NCBI GenBank assembly: GCA_032622095.1
Contig: CP136061.1
Coordinates: forward strand, 170,009,107-170,073,106
Source: Siphonodentalium dalli
Lineage: Eukaryota > Mollusca > Scaphopoda > Gadilida > Siphonodentaliidae
Length of the DNA stretch: 64,000 nt
Direction: 5' to 3'
Positions 49,885-61,682 of the stretch are shown here, one piece after another (position 1 is the stretch's first letter; every line of letters starts with the position of its first letter). The notes below the pieces were generated by a model. The model searched no databases and had not been told where the DNA came from. It worked only from the letters and a program-made list of their open reading frames with translations. The translations under genes were made by a program, and so were the position numbers.

Positions 49885-50004
49885 GTCTACAGCACCCGAG
49901 ATTCCCAGGCGGTCACCCATCCAGGTACTAACCGGGCTCGACGTTGCTTATAACTTCGGTCTTCGGACGAGAACCAGTGGTTTCAACATGATATGGCCGT
50001 AGGC
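49885..50004 (-). pseudogene. 5S-like copy with TA insertion
   Basis: 120 nt; duplicate of 41742-41861 at offset 8143. Confidence 0.65.
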
Positions 50005-51261
50005 ATGAAGTCCCTGTTATGTGAACATCATATGGCTCCACATCCACCTGTGTTTGAAAAATTGAAATGTAAAAGTTTTGTCTACAGCACCCTTGATTCC
50101 AGGTACTAACCGGGCTCGACGTTATTCCATTTTTCGATCGAAATATTTTCTAAGTCGTATGTGTGGCGCCGAACGCCTAACCAACTTCACACGAGCAGTC
50201 TGACATTCGAATTTCATTTTCGAATTTTCCTTGACAATTTTGACCAGATTCGAGCGGAGGAGCACGAATTGGGTCAAAATATGATGTTTCGAGCAAAAAA
50301 CTCGAAATCCATTTTTGGGTTGAAATATTTTCTAAGTCGAACGCCTAACTGAAAGCCAGCCTGACATTCGATTTCACTTAAAATCTTGAAATTGGCAACA
50401 GTCTGCGACCCGTGCGTTTTGTTATGAAGATTACTACTGGGGACACACTTCCTCACCAAATTTGAAATCGATCGGTCAACAAACGAGGCCGTCCCCTCTA
50501 TAGGACATTATATATTTTTGGGTCGAAATTTTCAAAGTCCGGCGGTGAAATGAAAATTTTGGAAAATGAAAGTTGGACCAGGTTGATTGAGAGAGCACGA
50601 ATTTGGGTAAAAAGAACACTTTTAGCGCAAAACACTAAAATTACATTTTTCGGTCGAAATATTTTCTAAGTCGTATATCTAGCGCCGAACGCCTAACCAA
50701 CTTCACACGAGCAGCCTGACATTCGAATTTCATTTTAGAATTTCCTTGACAATTTTGACCAGATTCGAGAGGGGGAGCACGAATTGGGTCAAAACATGAT
50801 GTTTCGCGCAAAAAACTCGAAATCCATTTTTGGGTTGAAATATTTTCTAAGTCGAACGCCTAACTGAAAGCCAGCCTGACATTCGATTTCACTTAAAATC
50901 TTGAAATTGGCAACAGTCTGCGACCCGTGCGTTTTGTTATGAAGATTACTACTGGGGACACACTTCCTCGGTCGAGAACCGGTGATTTCAACGTGAAATG
51001 GCCGTAAACATAAAGTCCCTGTAATTTAAACATCATATGGCTCCATATCCACCAGTGTTTGAAAAATTGAAATGCAAAAGTTTTGTCTACAGCACCAGAG
51101 ATTTACACGTACAAACCGGGCTCGACGTTGCTTAACTTCGGAGATCGGACGAGAACCGGTGGTTTCAACGTGAAATGGCCGTAAACATAAAGTCCCTGTA
51201 ATTTAAACATCATATGGCTCCACATCCACCAGTGTTTGAAAAACTGAAATGTAAAAGTTTT

Positions 51262-51381
51262 GTCTACAGCACCCGAGATTCCCAGGCGGTCACCCATCCA
51301 GGTACTAACCGGGCTCGACGTTGCTTATAACTTCGGTCTTCGGACGAGAACCAGTGGTTTCAACATGATATGGCCGTAGGC
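51262..51381 (-). pseudogene. 5S-like copy with TA insertion
   Basis: 120 nt; duplicate of 43119-43238 at offset 8143. Confidence 0.65.
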
Positions 51382-53570
51382 ATGAAGTCCCTGTTATGTG
51401 AACATCATATGGCTCCACATCCACCTGTGTTTGAAAAATTGAAATGTAAAAGTTTTGTCTACAGCACCCTTGATTCCAGGTACTAACCGGGCTCGACGTT
51501 ATTCCATTTTTCGATCGAAATATTTTCTAAGTCGTATGTGTGGCGCCGAACGCCTAACCAACTTCACACGAGCAGTCTGACATTCGAATTTCATTTTCGA
51601 ATTTCCTTGACAATTTTGACCAGATTCGAGCGGAGGAGCACGAATTGGGTCAAAATATGATGTTTCGAGCAAAAAACTCGAAATCCATTTTTGGGTTGAA
51701 ATATTTTCTAAGTCGAACGCCTAACTGAAAGCCAGCCTGACATTCGATTTCACTTAAAATCTTGAAATTGGCAACAGTCTGCGACCCGTGCGTTTTGTTA
51801 TGAAGATTACTACTGGGGACACACTTCCTCACCAAATTTGAAATCGATCGGTCAACAAACGAGGCCGTCCCCTCTATAGGACATTATATATTTTTGGGTC
51901 GAAATTTTCAAAGTCCGGCGGTGAAATGAAAATTTTGGAAAATGAAAGTTGGACCAGGTTGATTGAGAGAGCACGAATTTGGGTAAAAAGAACACTTTTA
52001 GCGCAAAACACTAAAATTACATTTTTCGGTCGAAATATTTTCTAAGTCGTATATCTAGCGCCGAACGCCTAACCAACTTCACACGAGCAGCCTGACATTC
52101 GAATTTCATTTTAGAATTTCCTTGACAATTTTGACCAGATTCGAGAGGGGGAGCACGAATTGGGTCAAAACATGATGTTTCGCGCAAAAAACTCGAAATC
52201 CATTTTTGGGTTGAAATATTTTCTAAGTCGAACGCCTAACTGAAAGCCAGCCTGACATTCGATTTCACTTAAAATCTTGAAATTGGCAACAGTCTGCGAC
52301 CCGTGCGTTTTGTTATGAAGATTACTACTGGGGACACACTTCCTCACCAAATTTGAAATCGATCGGTCAACAAACGAGGCCGTCCCCTCTATAGGACATT
52401 ATATATTTTTGGGTCGAAATTTTCAAAGTCCGGCGGTGAAATGAAAATTTTGGAAAATGAAAGTTGGACCAGGTTTGATTGAGAGAGCACGAATTTGGGC
52501 AAAAAGAACACTTTTAGCGCAAAACACTAAAATTACATTTTTCGGTCGAAATATTTTCTAAGTCGTATGTCTAGCGCCGAACGCCTAACCAACTTCACAC
52601 GAGCAGCCTGACATTCGAATTTCATTTTAGAATTTCCTTGACAATTTTGACCAGATTCGAGAGGAGGAGCACGAATTGGGTAAAAACATGATGTTTCGCG
52701 CCAAAAACTCGAAATCTATTTTTGGGTTGAAATATTTTCTTTTATCTAAGTCGAACGCCTACCTGAAAGCCAGCCTGACATTCGATTTCACTTAAAATCT
52801 TGAACTCGGCAACAGTCTGCGACCCGTGCATTTGGTTATGAAGATTACTACTGGGGACACACTTCCTCGCCAAATTTGGAGTCGATCGGTCAACAAACGA
52901 GGCCTGTCCCCTCTATAGAACTTTATATATTTTTAGGTCGAAAATTTGATTGAGGGAGCACGAATTTGGGTAAAAAGAACACTTTTAGCGCAAAAAACTA
53001 GAATTCAATTTTTCGATCGAAATATTTTCTAAGTCGTATGTCTAGCGCCGAACGCCTAACCAACTTCACACGAGCAGCCTGACAATCGAATTTCATTTTC
53101 GAATTTACTTGACAATTTTGACCAGATTCGAGTGGGGGGTCGACGTTGCTGAACATAGCTGATCGGTCGATAACCGGTGATTTCAACGTGAAATGGCCGT
53201 AAACATAAAGTCCCTGTAATTTAAACATCATATGGCTCCATATCCACCAGTGTTTGAAAAATTGAAATGCAAAAGTTTTGTCTACAGCACCAGAGATTTA
53301 CACGTACAAACCGGGCTCGACGTTGCTTAACTTCGGAGATCGGACGAGAACCGGTGGTTTCAACGTGATATGGCCGTAGGCATGAAGTCCCTGTAATTTG
53401 AACATCATATATATGGCTCCACATCCACCAGTGTTTGAAAAATTCAAATGTAAAAGTTTTGTCTACAGCACCCGAGATTCCCAGGCGACTTTATCATAAA
53501 ATTCCTGTAATTTAAACATCATATGGCTCCACATACACATGTGTTTGAAAAATTGAAATGCAAAAGTTTT

Positions 53571-53688
53571 GTCTACAGCACCCGAGATTCCCAGGCGGTC
53601 ACCCATCCAGGTACTAACCGGGCTGGACGTTGCTTAACTTAGGTGATCGGTCGAGAACCGGTGATTTCAACGTGAAATGACCGTAAAC
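53571..53688 (-). rRNA. 5S rRNA-like copy, altered 5' end
   Basis: 118 nt; 5' end GTTTACGGTCATTT, internal boxes intact. Confidence 0.5.
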
Positions 53689-54054
53689 ATAAAGTCCCTG
53701 TAATTTAAACATCATATGGCTCCACATCCACCAGTGTTTGAAAAACTGAAATGCAAAAGTTTTGTCTACAGCACCAGAGATTTACACGTACAAACCGGGC
53801 TCGACGTTGCTTAACTTCGGAGATCGGACGAGAACCGGTGGTTTCAACGTGATATGGCCGTAGGCATGAAGTCCCTGTAATTTGAACATCATATATATGG
53901 CTCCACATCCACCAGTGTTTGAAAAATTCAAATGTAAAAGTTTTGTCTACAGCACCCGAGATTCCCAGGCGACTTTATCATAAAATCCCTGTAATTTAAA
54001 CATCATATGGCTCCACATCCACATGTGTTTGAAAAATTGAAATGCAAAAGTTTT

Positions 54055-54172
54055 GTCTACAGCACCCGAGATTCCCAGGCGGTCACCCATCCAGGTACTA
54101 ACCGGGCTGCACGTTGCTTAACTTAGGTGATCGGTCGAGAACCGGTGATTTCAACGTGAAATGGCCGTAAAC
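54055..54172 (-). rRNA. 5S rRNA-like copy, altered 5' end
   Basis: 118 nt; 5' end GTTTACGGCCATTT. It reads GTGCAGCCCGG where neighbours have GTCCAGCCCGG. Confidence 0.5.
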
Positions 54173-54247
54173 ATAAAGTCCCTGTAATTTAAACATCATA
54201 TGGCTCCACATCCACCAGTGTTTGAAAAACTTAAATGTAAAAGTTTT

Positions 54248-54367
54248 GTCTACAGCACCCGAGATTCCCAGGCGGTCACCCATCCAGGTACTAACCGGGC
54301 TCGACGTTGCTTATAACTTAGATGATAGGACGAGAACCAGTGGTTTCAACGTGATATGGCCGTAGGC
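54248..54367 (-). pseudogene. 5S-like copy with TA insertion
   Basis: 120 nt, with further changes in the region before the A box (CCTATCATCTAAG). Confidence 0.6.
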
Positions 54368-55564
54368 ATGAAGTCCCTGTAATGTGAACATCATATGGCT
54401 CCACATCCACCTGTGTTTGAAAAATTGAAATGTAAATGTTTTGTCTACAGCACCCTTGATTCCCAGGCGGTCACCCATCCAAGTACTAACGGGCTCGACG
54501 TTATTCCATTTTTCGGTCGAAATATTTTCTAAGTCGTATGTCTAGCGCTGAACGCCTAACCAGCTTCACACGAGCAGTCTGACATTCGAATTTCATTTTC
54601 GAATTTCCTTGACAATTTTGACCAGATTCGAGTGGGGGTCGGACGCCTAACTGAAAGCCAGCCTGACATTCGATTTCACTTAAAATCTTGAAATTGGCAA
54701 CAGTCTGCGACCCGTGCGTTTTGTTATGAAGATTACTACTGGGGACACACTTCCTCACCAAATTTGAAATCGATCGGTCAACTAACGAGGCCTGTCCCCT
54801 CTATAGGACATTATATATTTTTGGGTCGAAATTTTCAAAGTCCGGCGGTGAAATGAAAATTTTGGAAAATGAAAGTTGGACCAGGTTGATTGAGGGAGCA
54901 CGAATTTGGGTAAAAAGAACACTTTTAGCGCAAAACACTAAAATTACATTTTTCGGTCGAAATATTTTCTAAGTCGTATATCTAGCGCCGAACGCCTAAC
55001 CAACTTCACACGAGCAGCCTGACATTCGAATTTCATTTTAGAATTTCCTTGACAATTTTGACCAGATTCGAGCGGAGGAGCACGAATTGGGTCAAAATAT
55101 TATGTTTCGCGCAAAAAACTCGAAATCCATTTTTGGGTTGAAATATTTTCTAAGTCGAACGCCTAACTGAAAGCCAGCCTGACATTCGATTTCACTTAAA
55201 ATCTTGAAATTGGCAACAGTCTGCGACCCGTGCGTTTTGTTATGAAGATTACTACTGGGGACACACTTCTTCGGTCGAGAACCGGTGATTTCAACGTGAA
55301 ATGGCCGTAAACATAAAGTCCCTGTAATTTAAACATCATATGGCTCCATATCCACCAGTGTTTGAAAAATTGAAATGCAAAAGTTTTGTCTACAGCACCA
55401 GAGATTTACACGTACAAACCGGGCTCGACGTTGCTTAACTTCGGAGATCGGACGAGAACCGGTGGTTTCAACGTGAAATGGCCGTAAACATAAAGTCCCT
55501 GTAATTTAAACATCATATGGCTCCACATCCACCAGTGTTTGAAAAACTGAAATGTAAAAGTTTT

Positions 55565-55684
55565 GTCTACAGCACCCGAGATTCCCAGGCGGTCACCCAT
55601 CCAGGTACTAACCGGGCTCGACGTTGCTTATAACTTCGGTCTTCGGACGAGAACCAGTGGTTTCAACATGATATGGCCGTAGGC
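55565..55684 (-). pseudogene. 5S-like copy with TA insertion
   Basis: 120 nt; related to 48371-48490 at offset 7194. Confidence 0.65.
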
Positions 55685-57110
55685 ATGAAGTCCCTGTTAT
55701 GTGAACATCATATGGCTCCACATCCACCTGTGTTTGAAAAATTGAAATGTAAAATTTTTGTCTACAGCACCCTTGATTCCCAGGCGGTCACCCATCCAGG
55801 TACTAACCGGGCTCGACGTTATTCCATTTTTCGGTCGAAATATTTTCTAAGTCGTATGTCTGGCGCCGAACGCCTAACCAACTTCACACGAGCAGTCTGA
55901 CATTCGAATTTCATTTTCGAATTTCCTTGACAATTTTGACCAGATTCGAGTGGGGGTCGGACGCCTAACTGAAAGCCAGCCTGACATTCGATTTCACTTA
56001 AAATCTTGAAATTGGCAATAGTCTGCGACCCGTGCGTTTTGTTATGAAGATTACTACTGGGGACACACTTCCTCACCAAATTTGAAATCGATCGATCAAC
56101 AAACGAGGCCTGTCCCCTCTATAGGACATTATATATTTTTGGGTCGAAATTTTCAAAGTCCGGCGGTGAAATGAAAATTTTGGAAAATGAAAGTTGGACC
56201 AGGTTTGATTGAGAGAGCACGAATTTGGGCAAAAAGAACACTTTTAGCGCAAAACACTAAAATTACATTTTTCGGTCGAAATATTTTCTAAGTCGTATGT
56301 CTAGCGCCGAACGCCTAACCAACTTCACACGAGCAGCCTGACATTCGAATTTCATTTTAGAATTTCCTTGACAATTTTGACCAGATTGGGTCAAAACATG
56401 TTTCGCGCAAAAAACTCGAAATCTATTTTTGGGTTGAAATATTTTCTTTTATCTAAGTCGAACGCCTAACTGAAAGCCAGCCTGACATTCGATTTCACTT
56501 AAAATCTTGAACTCGGCAACAGTCTGCGACCCGTGCATTTGGTTATGAAGATTACTACTGGGGACTCTATAGAACTTTATATATTTTTGGGTCGAAAATT
56601 TGATTGAGAGAGCACGAATTTGGGTAAAAAGAACACTTTTAGCGCAAAACACTAAAATTACATTTTTCGGTCGAAATATTTTCTAAGTCGTATGTCTAGC
56701 GCCGAACGCCTAACCAACTTCACACGAGCAGCCTGACAATCGAATTTCATTTTCGAATTTCCTTGACAATTTTGACCAGATTCGAGTGGGGGGTCGACGT
56801 TGCTGAACTTAGCTGATCGGTCGAAAACCGGTGATTTCAACGTGAAATGGCCGTAAACATAAAGTCCCTGTAATTTAAACATCATATGGCTCCATATCCA
56901 CCAGTGTTTGAAAAATTGAAATGCAAAAGTTTTGTCTACAGCACCAGAGATTTACACGTACAACCCGGGCTCGACGTTGCTTAACTTCGGAGATCGGACG
57001 AGAACCGGTGGTTTCAACGTGAAATGGCCGTAAACATAAAGTCCCTGTAATTTAAACATCATATGGCTCCACATCCACCAGTGTTTGAAAAACTGAAATG
57101 TAAAAGTTTT

Positions 57111-57230
57111 GTCTACAGCACCCGAGATTCCCAGGCGGTCACCCATCCAGGTACTAACCGGGCTCGACGTTGCTTATAACTTCGGTCTTCGGACGAGAAC
57201 CAGTGGTTTCAACATGATATGGCCGTAGGC
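57111..57230 (-). pseudogene. 5S-like copy with TA insertion
   Basis: 120 nt; matches 37399-37518 at offset 19712. Confidence 0.65.
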
Positions 57231-58683
57231 ATGAAGTCCCTGTTATGTGAACATCATATGGCTCCACATCCACCTGTGTTTGAAAAATTGAAATGTAAAA
57301 GTTTTGTCTACAGCACCCTTGATTCCCAGGCGGTCACCCATCCAGGTACTAACCGGGCTCGACGTTATTCCATTTTTCGGTCGAAATATTTTCTAAGTCG
57401 TATGTCTGGCGCCGAACGCCTAACCAACTTCACACGAGCAGTCTGACATTCGAATTTCATTTTCGAATTTCCTTGACAATTTTGACCAGATTCGAGCGGA
57501 GGAGCACGAATTGGGTCAAAATATTATGTTTCGCGCAAAAAACTCGAAATCCATTTTTGGGTTGAAATATTTTCTAAGTCGAACGCCTAACTGAAAGCCA
57601 GCCTGACATTTGATTTCACTTAAAATCTTGAAATTGGCAACAGTCTGCGACCCGTGCGTTTTGTTATGAAGATTACTACTGGGGACACACTTCCTCACCA
57701 AATTTGAAATCGATCGGTCAACAAACGAGGCCTGTCCCCTCTGTAGGACATTATATATTTTTGGGTCGAAATTTTCAGTCCGGCGGTGAAATGAAAATTT
57801 TGGAAAATGAAAGTTGGACCAGGTTTGATTGAGAGAGCACGAATTTGGGCAAAAAGAACACTTTTAGCGCAAAACACTAAAATTACATTTTTCGGTCGAA
57901 ATATTTTCTAAGTCGTATGTCTAGCGCCGAACGCCTAACCAACTTCATACGAGCAGCCTGACATTCGAATTTCATTTTAGAATTTCCTTGACAATTTTGA
58001 CCAGATTCGAGAGGGGGAGCACAAATTGGGTCAAAACATGTTTCGCGCAAAAAACTCGAAATCTATTTTTGGGTTGAAATATTTTCTTTTATCTAAGGCG
58101 AACGCCTAACTGAAAGCCAGCCTGACATTCGATTTCACTTAAAATCTTGAACTCGGCAACAGTCTGCGACCCGTGCATTTGGTTATGAAGATTACTACTG
58201 GGGACTCTATAGAACTTTATATATTTTTGGGTGGAAAATTTGATTGAGGGAGCACGAATTTGGGTAAAAAGAACACTTTTAGCGCAAAAAACTAAAATTC
58301 AATTTTTCGATCGAAATATTTTCTAAGTCGTATGTCTAGCGCCGAACGCCTAACCAACTTCACACGAGCAGCCTGACAATCGAATTTCATTTTCGAATTT
58401 CCTTGACAATTTTGACCAGATTCGAGTGGGGGGTCGACGTTGCTGAACTTAGCTGATCGGTCGAGAACCGGTGATTTCAACGTGAAATGGCCGTAAACAT
58501 GAAGTCCCTGTAATTTAAACATCATATGGCTCCATATCCACCAGTGTTTGAAAAATTGAAATGCAAAAGTTTTGTCTACAGCACCAGATATTCCCAGGCG
58601 ACTTTATCATAAAATCCCTGTAATTTAAACATCATATGGCTCCACATCCACATGTGTTTGAAAAATTGAAATGCAAAAGTTTT

Positions 58684-58801
58684 GTCTACAGCACCCGAGA
58701 TTCCCAGGCGGTCACCCATCCAGGTACTAACCGGGCTGGACGTTGCTTAACTTAGGTGATCGGTCGAAAACCGGTGGTTTCAACGTGATATGGCCGTAGG
58801 C
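58684..58801 (-). rRNA. 5S rRNA-like copy, best preserved
   Basis: 118 nt with canonical 5' (GCCTACGGCCATATCACG) and 3' (GGGTGCTGTAGAC) ends. A-box region AAGTTAAGCAACG and box C region GGATGGGTGACCGCCTGGG are intact. A TTTT lies within ~10 nt downstream. Together with 34472 it is the most plausible transcribable copy; two or three departures from standard metazoan 5S (AATCTC, GTCCAG, CCTAAG) argue that it is not the main 5S gene. Confidence 0.62.
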
Positions 58802-58990
58802 ATGAAGTCCCTGTAATTTGAACATCATATATATGGCTCCACATCCACCAGTGTTTGAAAAATTCAAATGTAAAGGTTTTGTCTACAGCACCCGAGATTC
58901 CCAGGCGACTTTATCATAAAATCCCTGTAATTTAAACATCATATGGCTCCACATCCACATGTGTTTGAAAAATTGAAATGCAAAAGTTTT

Positions 58991-59108
58991 GTCTACAGCA
59001 CCCGAGATTCCCAGGCGGTCACCCATCCAGGTACTAACTGGGCTGGACGTTGCTTAACTTAGGTGATCGGTCGAGAACCGGTGATTTCAACGTGAAATGG
59101 CCGTAAAC
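58991..59108 (-). rRNA. 5S rRNA-like copy, altered 5' end
   Basis: 118 nt; 5' end GTTTACGGCCATTT, with CCCAGTTAG for CCCGGTTAG. Confidence 0.5.
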
Positions 59109-59474
59109 ATGAAGTCCCTGTATTTTAAACATCATATGGCTCCACATCCACCAGTGTTTGAAAAACTGAAATGTAAAAGTTTTGTCTACAGCACCAGAGA
59201 TTTACACTTACAAACCGGGCTCGACGTTGCTTAACTTCGGAGATCGGACGAGAACCGGTGGTTTCAACGTGATATGGCCGTAGGCATGAAGTCCCGGTAA
59301 TTTGAACATCATATATATGGCTCCACATCCACCAGTGTTTGAAAAATTCAAATGTAAAAGTTTTGTCTACAGCACCCGAGATTCCCAGGCGACTTTATCA
59401 TAAAATCCCTGTAATTTAAACATCATATGGCTCCACATCCACATGTGTTTGAAAAATTGAAATGCAAAAGTTTT

Positions 59475-59592
59475 GTCTACAGCACCCGAGATTCCCAGGC
59501 GGTCACCCATCCAGGTACTAACCGGGCTGGACGTTGCTTAACTTAGGTGATCGGTCGAGAACCGGTGATTTCAACGTGAAATGGCCGTAAAC
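59475..59592 (-). rRNA. 5S rRNA-like copy, altered 5' end
   Basis: 118 nt. Its distance of 193 bp to the next copy (59668) defines the B-module period. Confidence 0.5.
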
Positions 59593-59667
59593 ATAAAGTC
59601 CCTGTAATTTAAACATCATATGGCTCCACATCCACCAGTGTTTGAAAAACTGAAATGTAAAAGTTTT

Positions 59668-59787
59668 GTCTACAGCACCCGAGATTCCCAGGCGGTCACC
59701 CATCCAGGTACTAACCGGGCTTGACGTTGCTTATAACTTCGGTGATCGGACGAGAACCAGTGGTTTCAACGTGATATGGCCGTAGGC
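59668..59787 (-). pseudogene. 5S-like copy with TA insertion
   Basis: 120 nt; otherwise close to consensus (TCCGATCACCGAAG), nearer to standard 5S in this stretch than the other TA copies. Confidence 0.62.
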
Positions 59788-61269
59788 ATGAAGTCCCTGT
59801 AATGTGAACATCATATGGCTCCACATCCACCTGTGTTTGAAAAATTTAAATGTAAATGTTTTGTCTACAGCACCCTTGATTCCCAGGCGGTCACCCATCC
59901 AAGTACTAACCGGGCTCGACGTTATTCCATTTTTCGGTCGAAATATTTTCTAAGTCGTATGTCTAGCGCCGAACGCCTAACCAACTTCACACGAGCAGTC
60001 TGACATTCGAATTTCATTTTCGAATTTCCTTGAAAATTTTGACCAGATTCGAGTGGGGGAGCACGAATTGGGTAAAAATATGATGTTTCGCGCAAAAAAC
60101 TCGAAATCCATTTTTGGGTTGAAATATTTTCTAAGTCGAACGCCTAACTGAAAGCCAGCCTGACATTCGATTTCACTTAAAATCTTGAAATTGGCAACAG
60201 TCTGCGACCCGTGCGTTTTGTTATGAAGATTACTACTGGGGACACACTTCCTCACCAAATTTGAAATCGATCGGTCAACAAACGAGGCCTGTCCCCTCTA
60301 TAGGACATTATATATTTTTGGGTCGAAATTTTCAAAGTCCGGCGGTGAAATGGCATAATTTTGGAAAATGAAAGTTGGACCAGGTTTGATTGAGGGAGCA
60401 CGAATTTGGGTAAAAAGAACACTTTTAGCGCAAAACACTAAAATTACATTTTTCGGTCGAAATATTTTCTAAGTCGTATGTCTAGCGCCAAACGCCTAAC
60501 CAACTTCACACGAGCAGCCTGACATTCGAATTTCATTTTAGAGGGGGAGCACGAATTGGGTCAAAACATGATGTTTCGCGCAAAAAACTCGAAATCTATT
60601 TTTGGGTTGAAATATTTTCTTTTATCTAAGTCGAACGCCTAACTGAAAGCCAGCCTGACATTCGATTTCACTTAAAATCTTGAACTCGGCAACCGTCTGC
60701 GACCCGTGCATTTGGTTATGAAGATTACTACTGGGGACACACTTCCTCGCCAAATTTGGAGTCGATCGGTCAACAAACGAGGCCTGTACCCTCTATAGAA
60801 CTTTATATATTTTTGGGTCGAAAATTTGATTGAGAGAGCACGAATTTGGGTAAAAAGAACACTTTTAGCGCAAAAAACTAAAATTCAATTTTTCGATCGA
60901 AATATTTTCTAAGTCGTATGTCTAGCGCCGAACGCCTAACCAACTTCACACGAGCAGCCTGACAATCGAATTTCATTTTCGAATTTCCTTGACAATTTTG
61001 ACCAGATTCGAGTGGGGGGTCGACGTTGCTGAACTTAGCTGATCGGTCGAGAACCGGTGATTTCAACGTGAAATGGCCGTAAACATGAAGTCCCTGTAAT
61101 TTAAACATCATATGGCTCCATATCCACCAGTGTTTGAAAAATTGAAATGCAAAAGTTTTGTCTACAGCACCAGAGATTCCCAGGCGACTTTATCATAAAA
61201 TCCCTGTAATTTAAACATCATATGGCTCCACATCCACATGTGTTTGAAAAATTGAAATGCAAAAGTTTT

Positions 61270-61387
61270 GTCTACAGCACCCGAGATTCCCAGGCGGTCA
61301 CCCATCCAGGTACTAACCGGGCTGGACGTTGCTTAACTTAGGTGATCGGTCGAGAACCGGTGATTTCAACGTTAAATGGCCGTAAAC
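61270..61387 (-). rRNA. 5S rRNA-like copy, altered 5' end
   Basis: 118 nt; 5' end GTTTACGGCCATTTAACG, internal boxes intact. Confidence 0.5.
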
Positions 61388-61639
61388 ATAAAGTCCCTGT
61401 AATTTAAACATCATATGGCACCACATCCACCAGTGTTTGAAAAACTGAAATGTAAAAGTTTTGTCTACAGCACCAGAGAGTTACACGTACAAACCGGGCT
61501 CGACTTTGCTTAACTTCGGAGATCGGACGAGAACCGGTGGTTTCAACGTGATATGGCCGTAGGCATGAAGTCCCTGTAATTTGAACATCATATGGCTCCA
61601 TATCCACCAGTGTTTGAACAATTGAAATGCACAAGTTTT

Positions 61640-61682
61640 GTTTACAGCACCCGAGATTCCCAGGCGGTCACCCATCCAGGTA
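61640..61682 (-). pseudogene. Truncated 5S-like 3' end fused to the minisatellite
   Basis: Only the last ~43 nt of a 5S-like copy (box C to 3' end) remain. Within the box the sequence switches at AGGTA to the 25-bp minisatellite; both sequences contain AGGTA, so the breakpoint lies in 5 bp of microhomology. Confidence 0.85.

Larger units (their letters stand above)
34201..61682 (-). repeat. Complex satellite: ~515-bp A units plus 5S-like modules
   Basis: Two unit types alternate. A units (for example 51517-52031 and 52032-52547, 515 and 516 bp) begin GAAATATTTTCTAAGTCG; that segment recurs 181 bp into the unit, so A is itself an old dimer (181 + ~335 bp). B modules are ~193 bp where tandem (59475 to 59668): 118-120 bp of 5S-like sequence on the minus strand plus a ~75-bp spacer containing CATATGGCTCCACATCCAC. 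Composite blocks recur every ~1.3-1.5 kb (37240, 38752, 40069, 41583, 42960), and kilobase segments are duplicated at offsets 8143, 9243, 7194, 11684 and 19712. Short ORFs here are by-products of the repeat. Confidence 0.93.

Noticed and set aside
34778-60258. Recurrent small ORFs (61-93 residues) such as those starting MVRKCVPSS, MGDRLGI or MAVGMKS
   Set aside because: They are the same satellite segments repeated; those at the 5S module are 5S-like sequence read as protein.
26498-61682. tRNA-derived SINE
   Set aside because: No tRNA A/B boxes were recognised; the RNA-like part matches 5S rRNA over its full length.
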